From the NCBI GenBank assembly GCA_030684815.1, contig JAUXXQ010000038.1, positions 1-64,000 on the forward strand: a DNA stretch of 64,000 nt, read 5' to 3'. The notes beneath the pieces were generated by a model that saw only the letters and a program-made list of their open reading frames with translations, searched no databases and had not been told where the DNA came from. This DNA is from Methylobacter sp. (GTDB lineage Bacteria; Pseudomonadota; Gammaproteobacteria; Methylococcales; Methylomonadaceae). Positions 26,817 through 35,518 of the stretch are shown piece by piece; positions within the stretch are counted from its first letter, which is position 1, and each line of letters opens with the position of its first letter. Position numbers and translations under genes: made by a program.

Positions 26817-27330
26817 TTACACCAGCTCAACCCGCAAACCGGCGCGGGTAGCTGCTTCGCATTGGCGTTTATCGGCAGATACAAACATATCAGCTTTCAA
26901 AGTCACCGCGCTACCAATATGCAGGGCGTCCATAGCCCGCAGTACATTGTTTTCGAGACTGGAAATCGCCTGCGCCAATACTGCCGGGGTAAGATCGCAT
27001 AAAACCGCATCTTCAATATCAGCCATTAACAGCGTTTTTAGCTGCCGATATTGGCTATCAACTTAACACGGGACAGACCTTCCAGGTTTTTAAAACCTGG
27101 AAGGTCTACTTCGGCATACTTGTCCCGCTTTAAATGGGAAGCCCCGATATTGCGCATCGGTAATCCGCGCTTCCCTGCGCAGGCGACAAAAAGCGGAAAT
27201 GGTCTCAGGAAGCGCAATACCTGCTAAACCAATTTCTGTTGCCTTATCACACCATACCAGCACTTCGTCAGTGCCACGCTCATAGACATAACGCTTGGCA
27301 AAGGCCGATGTATCAAAAAAAAACCAGCAT
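26817..27330 (-). pseudogene. VapC-type PIN toxin destroyed by MITE insertion and frameshift
   Basis: Read on the minus strand, ATG at 27330 begins MLVFF; removing one T from a T9 run (27315-27323) restores MLVFFDTSAFAKRY and on to ARITDAQYR. The reading is then broken by the 91-bp MITE at 27053-27143 plus its target copy. It resumes as QLKTLLMADIEDAVLC...NVLRAMDALHIGSAV...FVSADKRQCEAA. Excising the element and one target copy rejoins the frame exactly. The conserved acidic residues of PIN nucleases (FDTSA, MDALH, SADKR) are all still readable. The toxin cannot be made as it stands. Confidence 0.9.
27053..27143. mobile_element. MITE inserted in vapC, with 8-bp target duplication
   Basis: A 91-bp element. 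The left end GGCTATCAACTTAACACGGG and the complement of the right end (GGCTTCCCATTTAAAGCGGG) match at most positions. The flanks CCGATATT at 27045-27052 and 27144-27151 are identical. The core is a perfect palindrome with arm AGACCTTCCAGG (27075-27107). Same family as the copy at 11139-11263 but with a different core. Confidence 0.9.
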
Positions 27331-27544
27331 CGCGCTCTTCCAAAATCAAGCGACTAAGGGCAACACCATCCAATACCAGCGGTTGTGCTGTGCGTCGCTT
27401 CCATGACGGCAAATCAGGTGCTATCGGAACAATATCGGCAATGGCTTTTCCATTGCGCAGAACGCGCACTGATTCGCCTGACTCGACAATATCAAAATAC
27501 TGTTTAGCGTGGTTACGTACTTCTGTGAATGTTGCTTGTTTCAT
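27224..27544 (-). CDS. Phd/YefM-family antitoxin with altered C-terminus
   Basis: 106 residues. The first about 75 (MKQATFTEVRNHAKQYFDIV, SGESVRVLRNGKAIADIVP) are a typical Phd/YefM antitoxin, which represses its operon and neutralises a PIN toxin. The natural end would be LILEERDAGFF then TGA, overlapping the vapC start, if the T run at 27315-27323 had eight bases. With nine T the frame runs on into 30 residues of out-of-frame vapC sequence. The antitoxin core is probably still functional. Confidence 0.8.
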   Translation of the reverse strand: MKQATFTEVRNHAKQYFDIVESGESVRVLRNGKAIADIVPIAPDLPSWKRRTAQPLVLDGVALSRLILEERDAGFFLIHRPLPSVMSMSVALTKCWYGVIRQQKLV

Positions 27545-27678
27545 AATAAACTGAAAATGTACAAATAAATGTGCATATTAGATGTACATTTTTGTCATGG
27601 TCAACAGAAACATTGATTTTAAATAAAATACACCTATAGTTGCCAAACAAAAAATCATCCATCTTTAGCGAGCTTACT

Positions 27679-28683
27679 ATGCAACATTTTCGTCTTTCTT
27701 TTATTGTCACTGCACTTTGTTTGGTGGCCGCCTTCTATTGGGGCGGAATAATGGGTGTTTTTATCGCCGCCATCCTGGGCGTCCTTGAAGTCAGTTTGTC
27801 ATTTGACAATGCGGTGGTGAACGCCTCGATACTCAAGCGCATGGATGAGCGCTGGCAGCAGTATTTTTTGACCTGGGGCATTTTGGTTGCGGTTTTTGGT
27901 ATGCGTTTGCTGTTCCCTATCTTGATTGTTGCGGCGGCTACCGGCATCGGTTTTTTCGGCGTGACTGAAATGGCGTTAAACGACCCCGACACATACTCTA
28001 AACATTTGACTGCGTCGCACGTACAAATCGCGGCTTTTGGCGGCATGTTCCTGCTGATGGTGTTTTATTCGTTCATCTTTGATGAAAACCGGGAGTTGCA
28101 TTGGCTGGGTTACCTGGAAGAAAAAATGGCCTCATTCGGCAAGCTGGAAGCCATTGAAATCATTATGGCTTTAGGCCCGCTGTTAATCATACAAAACTTC
28201 CTGCCTGAAGAAATCCGTTTGGATGCGCTGGTTGCCGGTGTCGCCGGGGTTATTTTATTTGTTATTGTCGATAGCCTTTCGGCACTGTTTGAAGACGAGG
28301 AAGAAGGCGAACAGGTTGCTGCGGTATTGAAAAAAAGCGGCATGATGAGTTTTGTTTACCTTGAAGTGCTGGACGCCTCATTTTCATTCGACGGCGTGAT
28401 CGGTGCGTTTGCGATTACCCAGGATGTGGTCATTATCATGTTGGGGTTGGCTATCGGCGCGATGTTTGTGCGGAGCATGACGGTATTTTTGGTGCGTCGC
28501 GGCACTTTAGATGAATATGTGTTTTTGGAACATGGCGCGCATTATGCGATTGGCGTGTTGGCGGCCATCATGCTGATTAGCATGACCCATCACATCCCCG
28601 AAGTTGTCACCGGCTTGGCGGGCGCAATCTTTATCGGGTTGTCGGTGTATTCGTCGATCTTATACAAACAACAGGGCGGTTAA
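27679..28683 (+). CDS. DUF475 (TerC-related) integral membrane protein
   Basis: 334 residues with about nine hydrophobic segments. The acidic membrane motifs EVSLSFDNAVVNASIL and EVLDASFSFDGVIGAFAIT are the paired signatures of the TerC/DUF475 superfamily. This superfamily includes metal exporters such as those for manganese; the substrate here is unproven. The ATG at 27679 is preferred over a TTG at 27640 because it starts at the first membrane helix. It lies upstream of a heavy-metal efflux operon. Confidence 0.85.
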   Translation: MQHFRLSFIVTALCLVAAFYWGGIMGVFIAAILGVLEVSLSFDNAVVNASILKRMDERWQQYFLTWGILVAVFGMRLLFPILIVAAATGIGFFGVTEMALNDPDTYSKHLTASHVQIAAFGGMFLLMVFYSFIFDENRELHWLGYLEEKMASFGKLEAIEIIMALGPLLIIQNFLPEEIRLDALVAGVAGVILFVIVDSLSALFEDEEEGEQVAAVLKKSGMMSFVYLEVLDASFSFDGVIGAFAITQDVVIIMLGLAIGAMFVRSMTVFLVRRGTLDEYVFLEHGAHYAIGVLAAIMLISMTHHIPEVVTGLAGAIFIGLSVYSSILYKQQGG

Positions 28684-28710
28684 GGCCAACCCTTGGCATT
28701 TTTTCGCCCC

Positions 28711-29130
28711 ATGTTGACGACTCTCCGCAAATTCACCGTTATTTTTCTAGCCATCGTGCAATTGATTGCACCGCTGGTACATGCGCACACCGGTGAGGAA
28801 AGCCAAGGCCTGGGCCTGCATGTCCCGGGTCTTGAAGGCTATGGCGCAAAACCGGGGGCGTTGACGGTTCAGGCACAACACCCTCATTTCAGCGCGGATG
28901 GCATCATGGTCGGTATCGATACCGGCATTCAGTATAAACAAGTCAATGCCGATGTAACTGGCAGCCCTTATTTGCCTCAACAAATCCCGCTTGTTAACGC
29001 CGTAACCTTCGCTTTTGATGTTAATTTTTCACCGCAACCGCAGCAATTTGTTGCTCGGCTGTTAATCCCCGCCCTTTCCCCTCGCGCACCGCCCGCCCAC
29101 TCATTTCACCACCTATTTCGGCTCCGTTAA
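28711..29130 (+). CDS. small secreted protein upstream of metal efflux operon
   Basis: About 139 residues from the ATG at 28711. A signal peptide (FTVIFLAIVQLIAPLVHAH) is followed by a His/Gly-containing mature part (HTGEES, AQHPHFSADG) and a C-terminus rich in Pro/His/Arg (RAPPAHSFHHLFRLR). I do not recognise a family. Small periplasmic proteins of this type often adjoin czc/cus-like operons, so a metal-related accessory role is possible. It follows the DUF475 gene by 27 bp. Confidence 0.6.
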   Translation: MLTTLRKFTVIFLAIVQLIAPLVHAHTGEESQGLGLHVPGLEGYGAKPGALTVQAQHPHFSADGIMVGIDTGIQYKQVNADVTGSPYLPQQIPLVNAVTFAFDVNFSPQPQQFVARLLIPALSPRAPPAHSFHHLFRLR

Positions 29131-29149
29131 GGGACTTTGTTGGCCGTGA

Positions 29150-29174
29150 GTGACGGGGTTACAAACCCCGTCAC
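29150..29174. terminator. strong hairpin before the efflux operon
   Basis: Perfect 11-bp stem GTGACGGGGTT/AACCCCGTCAC with a 3-base loop, 19 bp after the secreted-protein stop. There is no U tract, so it may attenuate or stabilise the transcript rather than act as a classical terminator. The rest of 29175-29353 shows nothing recognisable. Confidence 0.55.
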
Positions 29175-29353
29175 GCTTCGGTACACGGAAAGCACAGGTC
29201 AAACGGATTTACACGGATTTTTTAAAATGGGCTGTGCTTTTAATCGGTGATTATCAGTGCTATCCGAGTTCCATTGAGTCCTTTTTAACAACCGCTAAGC
29301 AGTTACGTTGATTTTATTTAGCGCGGCACTTACGCCGCATTGAGCTTATTTCT

Positions 29354-30607
29354 ATGTTTTTACTGAATTTTTTCAGCGCCTTTGGCTTGGTTTATGTACT
29401 GGGCACCGCGCTGGGTTTTGCCGATTCGCCCCCTCTTGTCGAACATCACGACCCGATTGAAACCGATACGCAGTTGAGCTTAACGAAAGTGGTTGAGCTG
29501 ACGCTGGAAAAATATCCCGATACCGGCTGGCTTAATGCGCTGGAACAGGAAGCGACGGCGCTGGCGCAACGCGGCAATAGCTGGACAGCGGGCGCTTCGC
29601 AAGCCGGTCTTGGTTTTGAGGAGGCGACCAGCGGCACTTTGCATTATCTGAATGCCTCGGTACAAGTGCCGTTATGGAATCTCGGCCAGCGCGATGCCGA
29701 ACAACACACCGCAAAACAGGCCGAAACCAGTGCGCTGTCGCAGGCGGCAGCGGTCAAATTACGGGTGGCCGGATTGGTCAGGGCGGCGCTGTGGGATATG
29801 GCGCTGGCCAACATCAGTTATGAACAGGCCAAAACCGAGTTGGCCATTACCGAGCAGTTGCTGGCGAAAGTGCAACGGCGGGTGGAGCTGGGCGACTTGC
29901 CCCGGGCCGATTTTTTGCTGGCGCAAACCGAGTCGTTGCAAAAACGCTCGGTGGTCACGCTGGCCGAGGCGGAATTAATGCACACCCGCAAACGCTATGC
30001 CAGCATCACCCAAATGACCAAAATCCCCGCCGATTTTCACGAGCGCTTGGCGGCATTGACCGAAATTGCACAAAACCATCCGGCTCTGGTGGCGATTAAC
30101 AGCCAAATACAGCGCAAACAGGCGGAACTCAATGCGGTCAAATTGGTCGGCTCCGGGCAAACCCATGTTGCTGTCGGCGTCAACAGCGACCGGGGCAGCA
30201 ACGATGAGCGCAGTAATTACACCGAAAGTTTCAGCATCGGTGTCACCGTGCCGTTCGGCGGCCAGGCGCACCTGGCGCCGCAGCTGGCCGCAGTCAATGT
30301 CGAATTAAACAGGCTGATAGCGGAACGCGAACACATGAGCCGCAATTTGGAACAGGCGCACCACGAGGCCGAACACAGTTTGGAGGTCAACCGTGCCGAA
30401 TTGGACATTGCCAATGAGTTGCAACAGGTGGCCGAAGCGCATTTAAAAATGACCGAGTTGAGTTTTTCGGTCGGTGAAATCAACCTGATGGATTTGTTGA
30501 AAATCCAGTCCAGAACCCAGCAGGCGGTGTTAAATGCCAAACAACGCGGCGTCATGCTGCAGCGCGATATAGCGCTGTATAACCAAGCCGTGGGTGTGGC
30601 GCCATGA
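29354..30607 (+). CDS. TolC-family outer-membrane efflux protein (CzcC-like)
   Basis: 417 residues. N-terminal signal sequence (MFLLNFFSAFGLVYVLGTAL), then the long alpha-helical barrel repeats of the outer-membrane efflux family. It forms the outer channel of the tripartite pump encoded with the next two genes, which it overlaps by 4 bp (ATGA). Confidence 0.88.
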   Translation: MFLLNFFSAFGLVYVLGTALGFADSPPLVEHHDPIETDTQLSLTKVVELTLEKYPDTGWLNALEQEATALAQRGNSWTAGASQAGLGFEEATSGTLHYLNASVQVPLWNLGQRDAEQHTAKQAETSALSQAAAVKLRVAGLVRAALWDMALANISYEQAKTELAITEQLLAKVQRRVELGDLPRADFLLAQTESLQKRSVVTLAEAELMHTRKRYASITQMTKIPADFHERLAALTEIAQNHPALVAINSQIQRKQAELNAVKLVGSGQTHVAVGVNSDRGSNDERSNYTESFSIGVTVPFGGQAHLAPQLAAVNVELNRLIAEREHMSRNLEQAHHEAEHSLEVNRAELDIANELQQVAEAHLKMTELSFSVGEINLMDLLKIQSRTQQAVLNAKQRGVMLQRDIALYNQAVGVAP

Positions 30608-31716
30608 GAACCTTTATTGCAATGCTGTTGCTGTTGAGCCTGAACAGCTACGCCACTGAAAATACCATTAAAATTTCTGAGGAACACAGCGCCAACCTGG
30701 GCATCAAACTGGGCAAACTGGAACCGGTGACGCAAATTCCGCTGTTGTCGGCGTCTGCCAAAGTGGTGGTTCCGCCGACGCAGGAATATATTGTCAGTGC
30801 GGCGCAGACCGGCGTTATCGATAAGCTGAATGTGGCCGTCGGCGATAAGGTCGTCAAAGGCCAGGTGTTGGCGCAACTGAACAGCCCGGAACTGTTGACC
30901 CTACAACGCGAATACCTTAAAGCCGCCAGCACACTGCAACTGGCCGAGGCCACCTTTCAGCGCGATAAAAAACTGCTGGAAGAAGGCGTCATTGCCGACC
31001 GCCGCTGGCAGGAAACGCGCATCGAATACCAATCTTTAGGCTCCGAAGTTAATGAGCACAAGCAACTGTTGGAAATGGCCGGGATGACAGCCGACGAGAT
31101 CAGGCAACTGGCCAAAACCCATAAACTGACGCGCCAGCTCAATGTCTATGCACCGATTACCGGCGTGGTGATGGAGCGTTTGGCGGTCGCCGGAACCCGT
31201 ATTGACATGATGGCGCCGTTATACCGCATCGCCAATCTGGATGAATTGTGGCTGGAAATCGCCATTCCGCAAGAACGCATGGACAGCGTTAAATTAGGCG
31301 ACCGAGTGCTGATTGATAACGGCGCCGCAGCCGATTCGGCAGCGCCGGGCGCAACCATCACCTTACTGGGGCAAAGCGTCAACCCGGAAAATCAGACCGT
31401 GCTGGCCAGAGCCGTGGTTGCCAAACAACGCAAAAGCATAGCACTGCGTCCCGGACAACGGCTCAACACCCGCATTATCCAAGCTAGCCAACAAGCGGCG
31501 TTTAAAATCCCCAACGCCGCTATCGCCCAAAACGAAGGCCATGCGTTTATTTTTATCCGTAATGAACAGGGTTTTGTGGTGACGCCGATTAGCGTCGTCG
31601 GCAAACAGGAGAGTGAATCGGTTATTAAGGGCGACTTGACCGGCACCGAAGACATTGCGATTCAGGGCGCGGTGGCGCTTAAAGCCAATTGGTTGGGTTT
31701 GGGGAGTGACGAATGA
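30604..31716 (+). CDS. periplasmic adaptor subunit of heavy-metal RND pump (CzcB/CusB-like)
   Basis: 370 residues. Signal peptide, split biotinyl-lipoyl domain (VSAAQTGVIDKLNVAVGDKV, VYAPITGVVMERLAVAGT), a coiled-coil hairpin between them, and the beta-barrel/membrane-proximal domain. It joins the inner-membrane pump to the outer channel. Overlaps genes on both sides by 4 bp. Confidence 0.9.
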   Translation: MRTFIAMLLLLSLNSYATENTIKISEEHSANLGIKLGKLEPVTQIPLLSASAKVVVPPTQEYIVSAAQTGVIDKLNVAVGDKVVKGQVLAQLNSPELLTLQREYLKAASTLQLAEATFQRDKKLLEEGVIADRRWQETRIEYQSLGSEVNEHKQLLEMAGMTADEIRQLAKTHKLTRQLNVYAPITGVVMERLAVAGTRIDMMAPLYRIANLDELWLEIAIPQERMDSVKLGDRVLIDNGAAADSAAPGATITLLGQSVNPENQTVLARAVVAKQRKSIALRPGQRLNTRIIQASQQAAFKIPNAAIAQNEGHAFIFIRNEQGFVVTPISVVGKQESESVIKGDLTGTEDIAIQGAVALKANWLGLGSDE

Positions 31717-34700
31717 TGTCCAAGCTGATTAGCTTTGCGCTGGGTCAGCGGCTGCTGATGCTGTTGCTGGTCGGGCTGTTGTCCGGCGGCGGCTATTATG
31801 CGTTTAAACATATTCCGATTGATGCCTTTCCTGAAGTGTCGCCGACTCAGGTCAAGATTATCGTCAAAGCCCCCGGCATGACCCCGGAAGAAGTCGAAGC
31901 CCGCATCACTGCGCCGATTGAAGTCGAATTGCTGGGCATTCCGCATCAAACTATGTTGCGCTCCATCGCCAAATACGCACTGACCGACATTACCGTCGAT
32001 TTTGAGGAAGGCACCGATATTTACTGGGCGCGCCAGCAGATTGCCGAACGCTTGAATACGCTGTGGGGCGATTTGCCGGGCGGCATTGAAGGCGGCATTG
32101 CGCCGATGACCACGCCGCTGGGCGAGATGTTCATGTTCACCGTCGAAGGCGGCGGTTTATCGTTAATGGAACGCCGCAGCCTGTTAGATTGGGTGATACG
32201 GCCGGCTTTGCGCACCGTGCCCGGCGTTGCCGATGTCAATTCGCTGGGCGGTATGGTCAGGAGTTTTGAAGTCATCCCCGACAACACCCGCTTGTCGGTG
32301 CGTGGCATCAGCATTGACCAGCTGGCCACCGCCTTACAAAACAATAACAGCAATGACGGTGCCGGGCGCATCACTGACGGCGAAGAAGCCCTGATTGTCC
32401 GCGCCGAAGGCCGTATCCTTACCTTGGACGACGTCGGCATTATCGTGGTTGACAACAAAAACGGCACGCCCATTACTGTCAGCGATGTTGCCACCATCAA
32501 AATCGGCGCGTTGACCCGTTACGGCGCAGTCAGCAAAAACGGCGAAGGCGAGGCCGTCACCGGTTTGGTGCTGAGTTTGCGCGGTGCCAATGCCCGCCAG
32601 ACCATTGTCGGCATTGAGAAAAAACTGGCTGAAATCAGCCCCGGCTTTCCCAAAGGCGTTGAAACCAAAGTCTTCTACAATCGCGCCAATCTGGTCGATA
32701 AAGCGGTCGATACCGTGTTACATGCCTTGCTTGAAGCCATTGCGCTGGTTGTGGTGCTGCTGTTGTTATTTCTGGGCAATTTGCGCGCCGCGTTGGTGGT
32801 GGCGCTGGCCTTGCCGCTGGCGGCTGCGTTTACCTTTATTTTGATGTACACGATGGGCATGTCGGCTAATTTGATGAGTTTGGGCGGCCTGGCCATTGCC
32901 ATCGGCATGTTGGTCGATGCCGCCGTGGTGGTAGTCGAAAACATGATCACGCATCTGGCGCATACCGAAAAAGCCCGGCGTCTGCCGCGCCTGCACGTTC
33001 TTTACCGCGCCACCCGCGAAGTGGCCGTGCCGGTGGTGTCGGGCATTTTAATCATCATTATCGTGTTTTTGCCGCTACTGACCTTGCAGGGTTTGGAAGG
33101 CAAATTATTTACTCCAGTAGCGCTGACCATCGTGTTTGCGCTGAGCGGTTCGCTGCTGTTGTCGCTGACAGTGATTCCGGTAATTGCCTCGTATTTGTTG
33201 AAAAAGGTGTCGCACGCAGAACCCTGGCTGCCCCGGCAATTGCAAAAACTGTATCAGCCTGCGTTGGCGTGGTGCCTGTTTAACAGCAACAAAGTGTTTA
33301 TCGGCGCGGGCGTTTTGCTGGCAGCGACCGTGCTAGTCTTTAGCCAAATCGGCAGCACTTTTATGCCGACGCTGGATGAAGGCGACATCATTGTGCAATT
33401 GGAAAAACTGCCGTCGATTACGCTGGAACAGTCGGTCACGCTGGATATTCAGGTGCAAAAAAACCTGCTGAAAAATATCCCCGAAATCATTGATATAGTG
33501 GCCCGTGTCGGTTCCGATGAATTGGGGCTCGACCCGATGAGCCTGAACGACACCGACACGTTTTTGATTCTGAAGCCGAAAGAAGACTGGCGCATGGGCA
33601 GCAAAGAACAATTGCTCGATGAAATCCGCAGCGTGATGGCGCAAACGCCGGGCATTGCTTTTCAGTTTACTCAGCCGATTGAAATGCGCGTTTCGGAAAT
33701 GCTGACCGGTACGCGCGGCGATGTCGCGGTCAAATTATTCGGCAGCGATCTGGCCGTGCTCAATGACAAAGCCCAGCACATTGCCGAAGTATTAAAGGCC
33801 ATCAGCGGCGCCAGCGATGTGTTCGTCAAACAAAATGAAGGTATGCAGTTTTTACAGCTGACCATCGACAAATCGGCGGCCGGGCGCTTAGGGTTGGACA
33901 GTAACGGCATTGAAAACTTACTGCGCGCGCAGATTGAAGGCTTGAAGCTGGGCGTGGTGCAAGAAGGCATCAAACGCACGCCGTTGATTTTGCGCGGCGA
34001 CAGCAATACCGCGACCTTTGACAGCCTGCAAATTACCCTGCCCGATGGCGGCCATGTGCCGATTACCGCGATCGCCAAAATAGACAAAGTCGAAGGCGTG
34101 GTGTCGGTGGGCAGGGAACACGGCCAGCGCTTTGTGGTCATCACCAGCAACGTGCTGAACCGTGATTTGGTCAGTTTTGTCGATGAGGCGCGCGCCGCCG
34201 TGGCGGAAAAAATTGACTTGCCGATTGGCTACACGGTTGAATTTGGCGGCCAGTTTGAAAACCAACAACGTGCGGCGGCGACCTTGTCGCTGGTGGTTCC
34301 GGTCTCGTTAGGCTTGATTTTTTTACTGTTGTTTTCAACCTTCGGCTCAGTGCGCCAGGCAGTGCTGGTGTTGTCCAATATCCCGCTGGCGATGGTCGGC
34401 GGCGTGTTCGCCTTATGGCTGTCCGGCGAATATTTGTCAGTACCGGCCTCGGTCGGCTTTATCGCGCTGCTCGGTATTGCCGTGCTCAATGGCGTGGTCA
34501 TGGTCAGCTATTTTAACCAACTGCTTGCGACCGGCATGGACGTGCTGAAAGTGGTGCAACTAGGCTCCTCGCGGCGTTTGCGCCCGGTGCTGATGACCGC
34601 CGGTATCGCCGCCTTCGGTCTGATTCCGCTCTTATTTGCCTCCGGGCCGGGTTCTGAAATTCAGCGTCCTTTGGCTATCGTAGTCATTGGCGGACTGGTA

Positions 34701-34778
34701 TCATCGACTTTTTTAACGCTGTTTTTATTGCCGATTTTATTCAGATTATTCGGACTGCGGCCGGAGCTAAAACAATGA
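31713..34778 (+). CDS. heavy-metal efflux RND transporter (CzcA/CusA family)
   Basis: Inner-membrane proton-driven pump of 1021 residues with the 12-helix RND fold and two large periplasmic loops. Helix 4 reads GGLAIAIGMLVDAAVVVVEN, the AIG..VDAAVV..EN pattern of CusA-like/HME4-5 groups rather than the DFG...DGA of CzcA. The loop motif TQPIEMRVSEMLTGTRGDVAVKLFG is more CzcA-like. Substrate (Cu/Ag or divalent ions such as Ni, Co, Zn) is therefore undecided. Third in a fully overlapping operon. Confidence 0.93.
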   Translation: MMSKLISFALGQRLLMLLLVGLLSGGGYYAFKHIPIDAFPEVSPTQVKIIVKAPGMTPEEVEARITAPIEVELLGIPHQTMLRSIAKYALTDITVDFEEGTDIYWARQQIAERLNTLWGDLPGGIEGGIAPMTTPLGEMFMFTVEGGGLSLMERRSLLDWVIRPALRTVPGVADVNSLGGMVRSFEVIPDNTRLSVRGISIDQLATALQNNNSNDGAGRITDGEEALIVRAEGRILTLDDVGIIVVDNKNGTPITVSDVATIKIGALTRYGAVSKNGEGEAVTGLVLSLRGANARQTIVGIEKKLAEISPGFPKGVETKVFYNRANLVDKAVDTVLHALLEAIALVVVLLLLFLGNLRAALVVALALPLAAAFTFILMYTMGMSANLMSLGGLAIAIGMLVDAAVVVVENMITHLAHTEKARRLPRLHVLYRATREVAVPVVSGILIIIIVFLPLLTLQGLEGKLFTPVALTIVFALSGSLLLSLTVIPVIASYLLKKVSHAEPWLPRQLQKLYQPALAWCLFNSNKVFIGAGVLLAATVLVFSQIGSTFMPTLDEGDIIVQLEKLPSITLEQSVTLDIQVQKNLLKNIPEIIDIVARVGSDELGLDPMSLNDTDTFLILKPKEDWRMGSKEQLLDEIRSVMAQTPGIAFQFTQPIEMRVSEMLTGTRGDVAVKLFGSDLAVLNDKAQHIAEVLKAISGASDVFVKQNEGMQFLQLTIDKSAAGRLGLDSNGIENLLRAQIEGLKLGVVQEGIKRTPLILRGDSNTATFDSLQITLPDGGHVPITAIAKIDKVEGVVSVGREHGQRFVVITSNVLNRDLVSFVDEARAAVAEKIDLPIGYTVEFGGQFENQQRAAATLSLVVPVSLGLIFLLLFSTFGSVRQAVLVLSNIPLAMVGGVFALWLSGEYLSVPASVGFIALLGIAVLNGVVMVSYFNQLLATGMDVLKVVQLGSSRRLRPVLMTAGIAAFGLIPLLFASGPGSEIQRPLAIVVIGGLVSSTFLTLFLLPILFRLFGLRPELKQ

Positions 34779-35080
34779 GCAACCAGCAATATTTAATCAC
34801 CCTCAATGTGCCGCAGAGTCTGGAAGAGGCGTTGGTCGACTGTCTGTTGACACTGGAATCCGAGCACGGCTTTAGCAGTTTTCCGGTCAACGCCCACGAT
34901 CACCGGAACGAAGGCTTGTCGCTGGCCGAACAAGTGACTGGGCGGCAGCAAAAAATGCGTTTTCAAATGTATATACCGGAGCAGGAATTGACCGGATTAT
35001 TGGCACAACTGAAAGCTGATTTTTCCGGCTCAGGCATCAGATATTGGGTATTGCCGGTCATTGAAAACGGGGTTATTTAA
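34775..35080 (+). CDS. DUF3240 protein
   Basis: 101-residue cytoplasmic-looking protein of the DUF3240 family (LITLNVPQSLEEALVDCLL..., ending RYWVLPVIENG). The fold is predicted PII-like/ferredoxin-like. It is commonly encoded directly after heavy-metal RND pumps, and here its ATG overlaps the pump stop by 4 bp. A regulatory or metal-handling accessory role is likely but not shown. Confidence 0.85.
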   Translation: MSNQQYLITLNVPQSLEEALVDCLLTLESEHGFSSFPVNAHDHRNEGLSLAEQVTGRQQKMRFQMYIPEQELTGLLAQLKADFSGSGIRYWVLPVIENGVI

Positions 35081-35518
35081 GCAGTTTCCGGGAAATAATA
35101 TCTCTGGATAACCGCTCTGTTCATTTATGGGTTGAATTCGCCACCCTTGCAAGTTAGACCTTCCAGGTTTTAAAAACCTGGAAGGTCTGCATACAAGTAT
35201 GTTTCTCGTCTGGACATAAAATCATCGTGAAAAATGTTTTCACGCCCACCCAGCGTGGCAACTGTCATGTTCTTTTCAGGAAATCGCCTTACACATGCCG
35301 CTACTGCGGAAAAATCAGGTTAGAATAATCCCCTATACTTACCCAAACTGCACCCCCTACTTATGATGTTTCAATCCACATTCGACCTCATCTGCCAAAT
35401 GACTTGCCTCGCCGTAAACGACGAGGCTACCTGAAAGGATAACGATGCTAAAAAATCGTTGTCAATGTTGAACGAATCTCCCTGAAGGGGAGATGCCTCA
35501 AACCAACAAGGAAATTTG
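35081..35518. other. intergenic region with perfect palindrome
   Basis: No gene. At 35156-35188 is a perfect 33-bp palindrome (arm AGACCTTCCAGGTTTT) identical to the core of the MITE at 27053 but without the MITE ends. Further on are smaller stem-loops at about 35409-35430 (GCCTCG...CGAGGC) and 35476-35494 (ATCTCCC...GGGAGAT). The ribosome site AAGGA for batD is at about 35508. Confidence 0.6.

Noticed and set aside
35409-35494. IS200/IS605-like right end (two stem-loops, GAATC...GGGGAG-like)
   Set aside because: The stem-loops are suggestive, but no transposase or TnpB remnant lies beside them. Evidence too weak to call.
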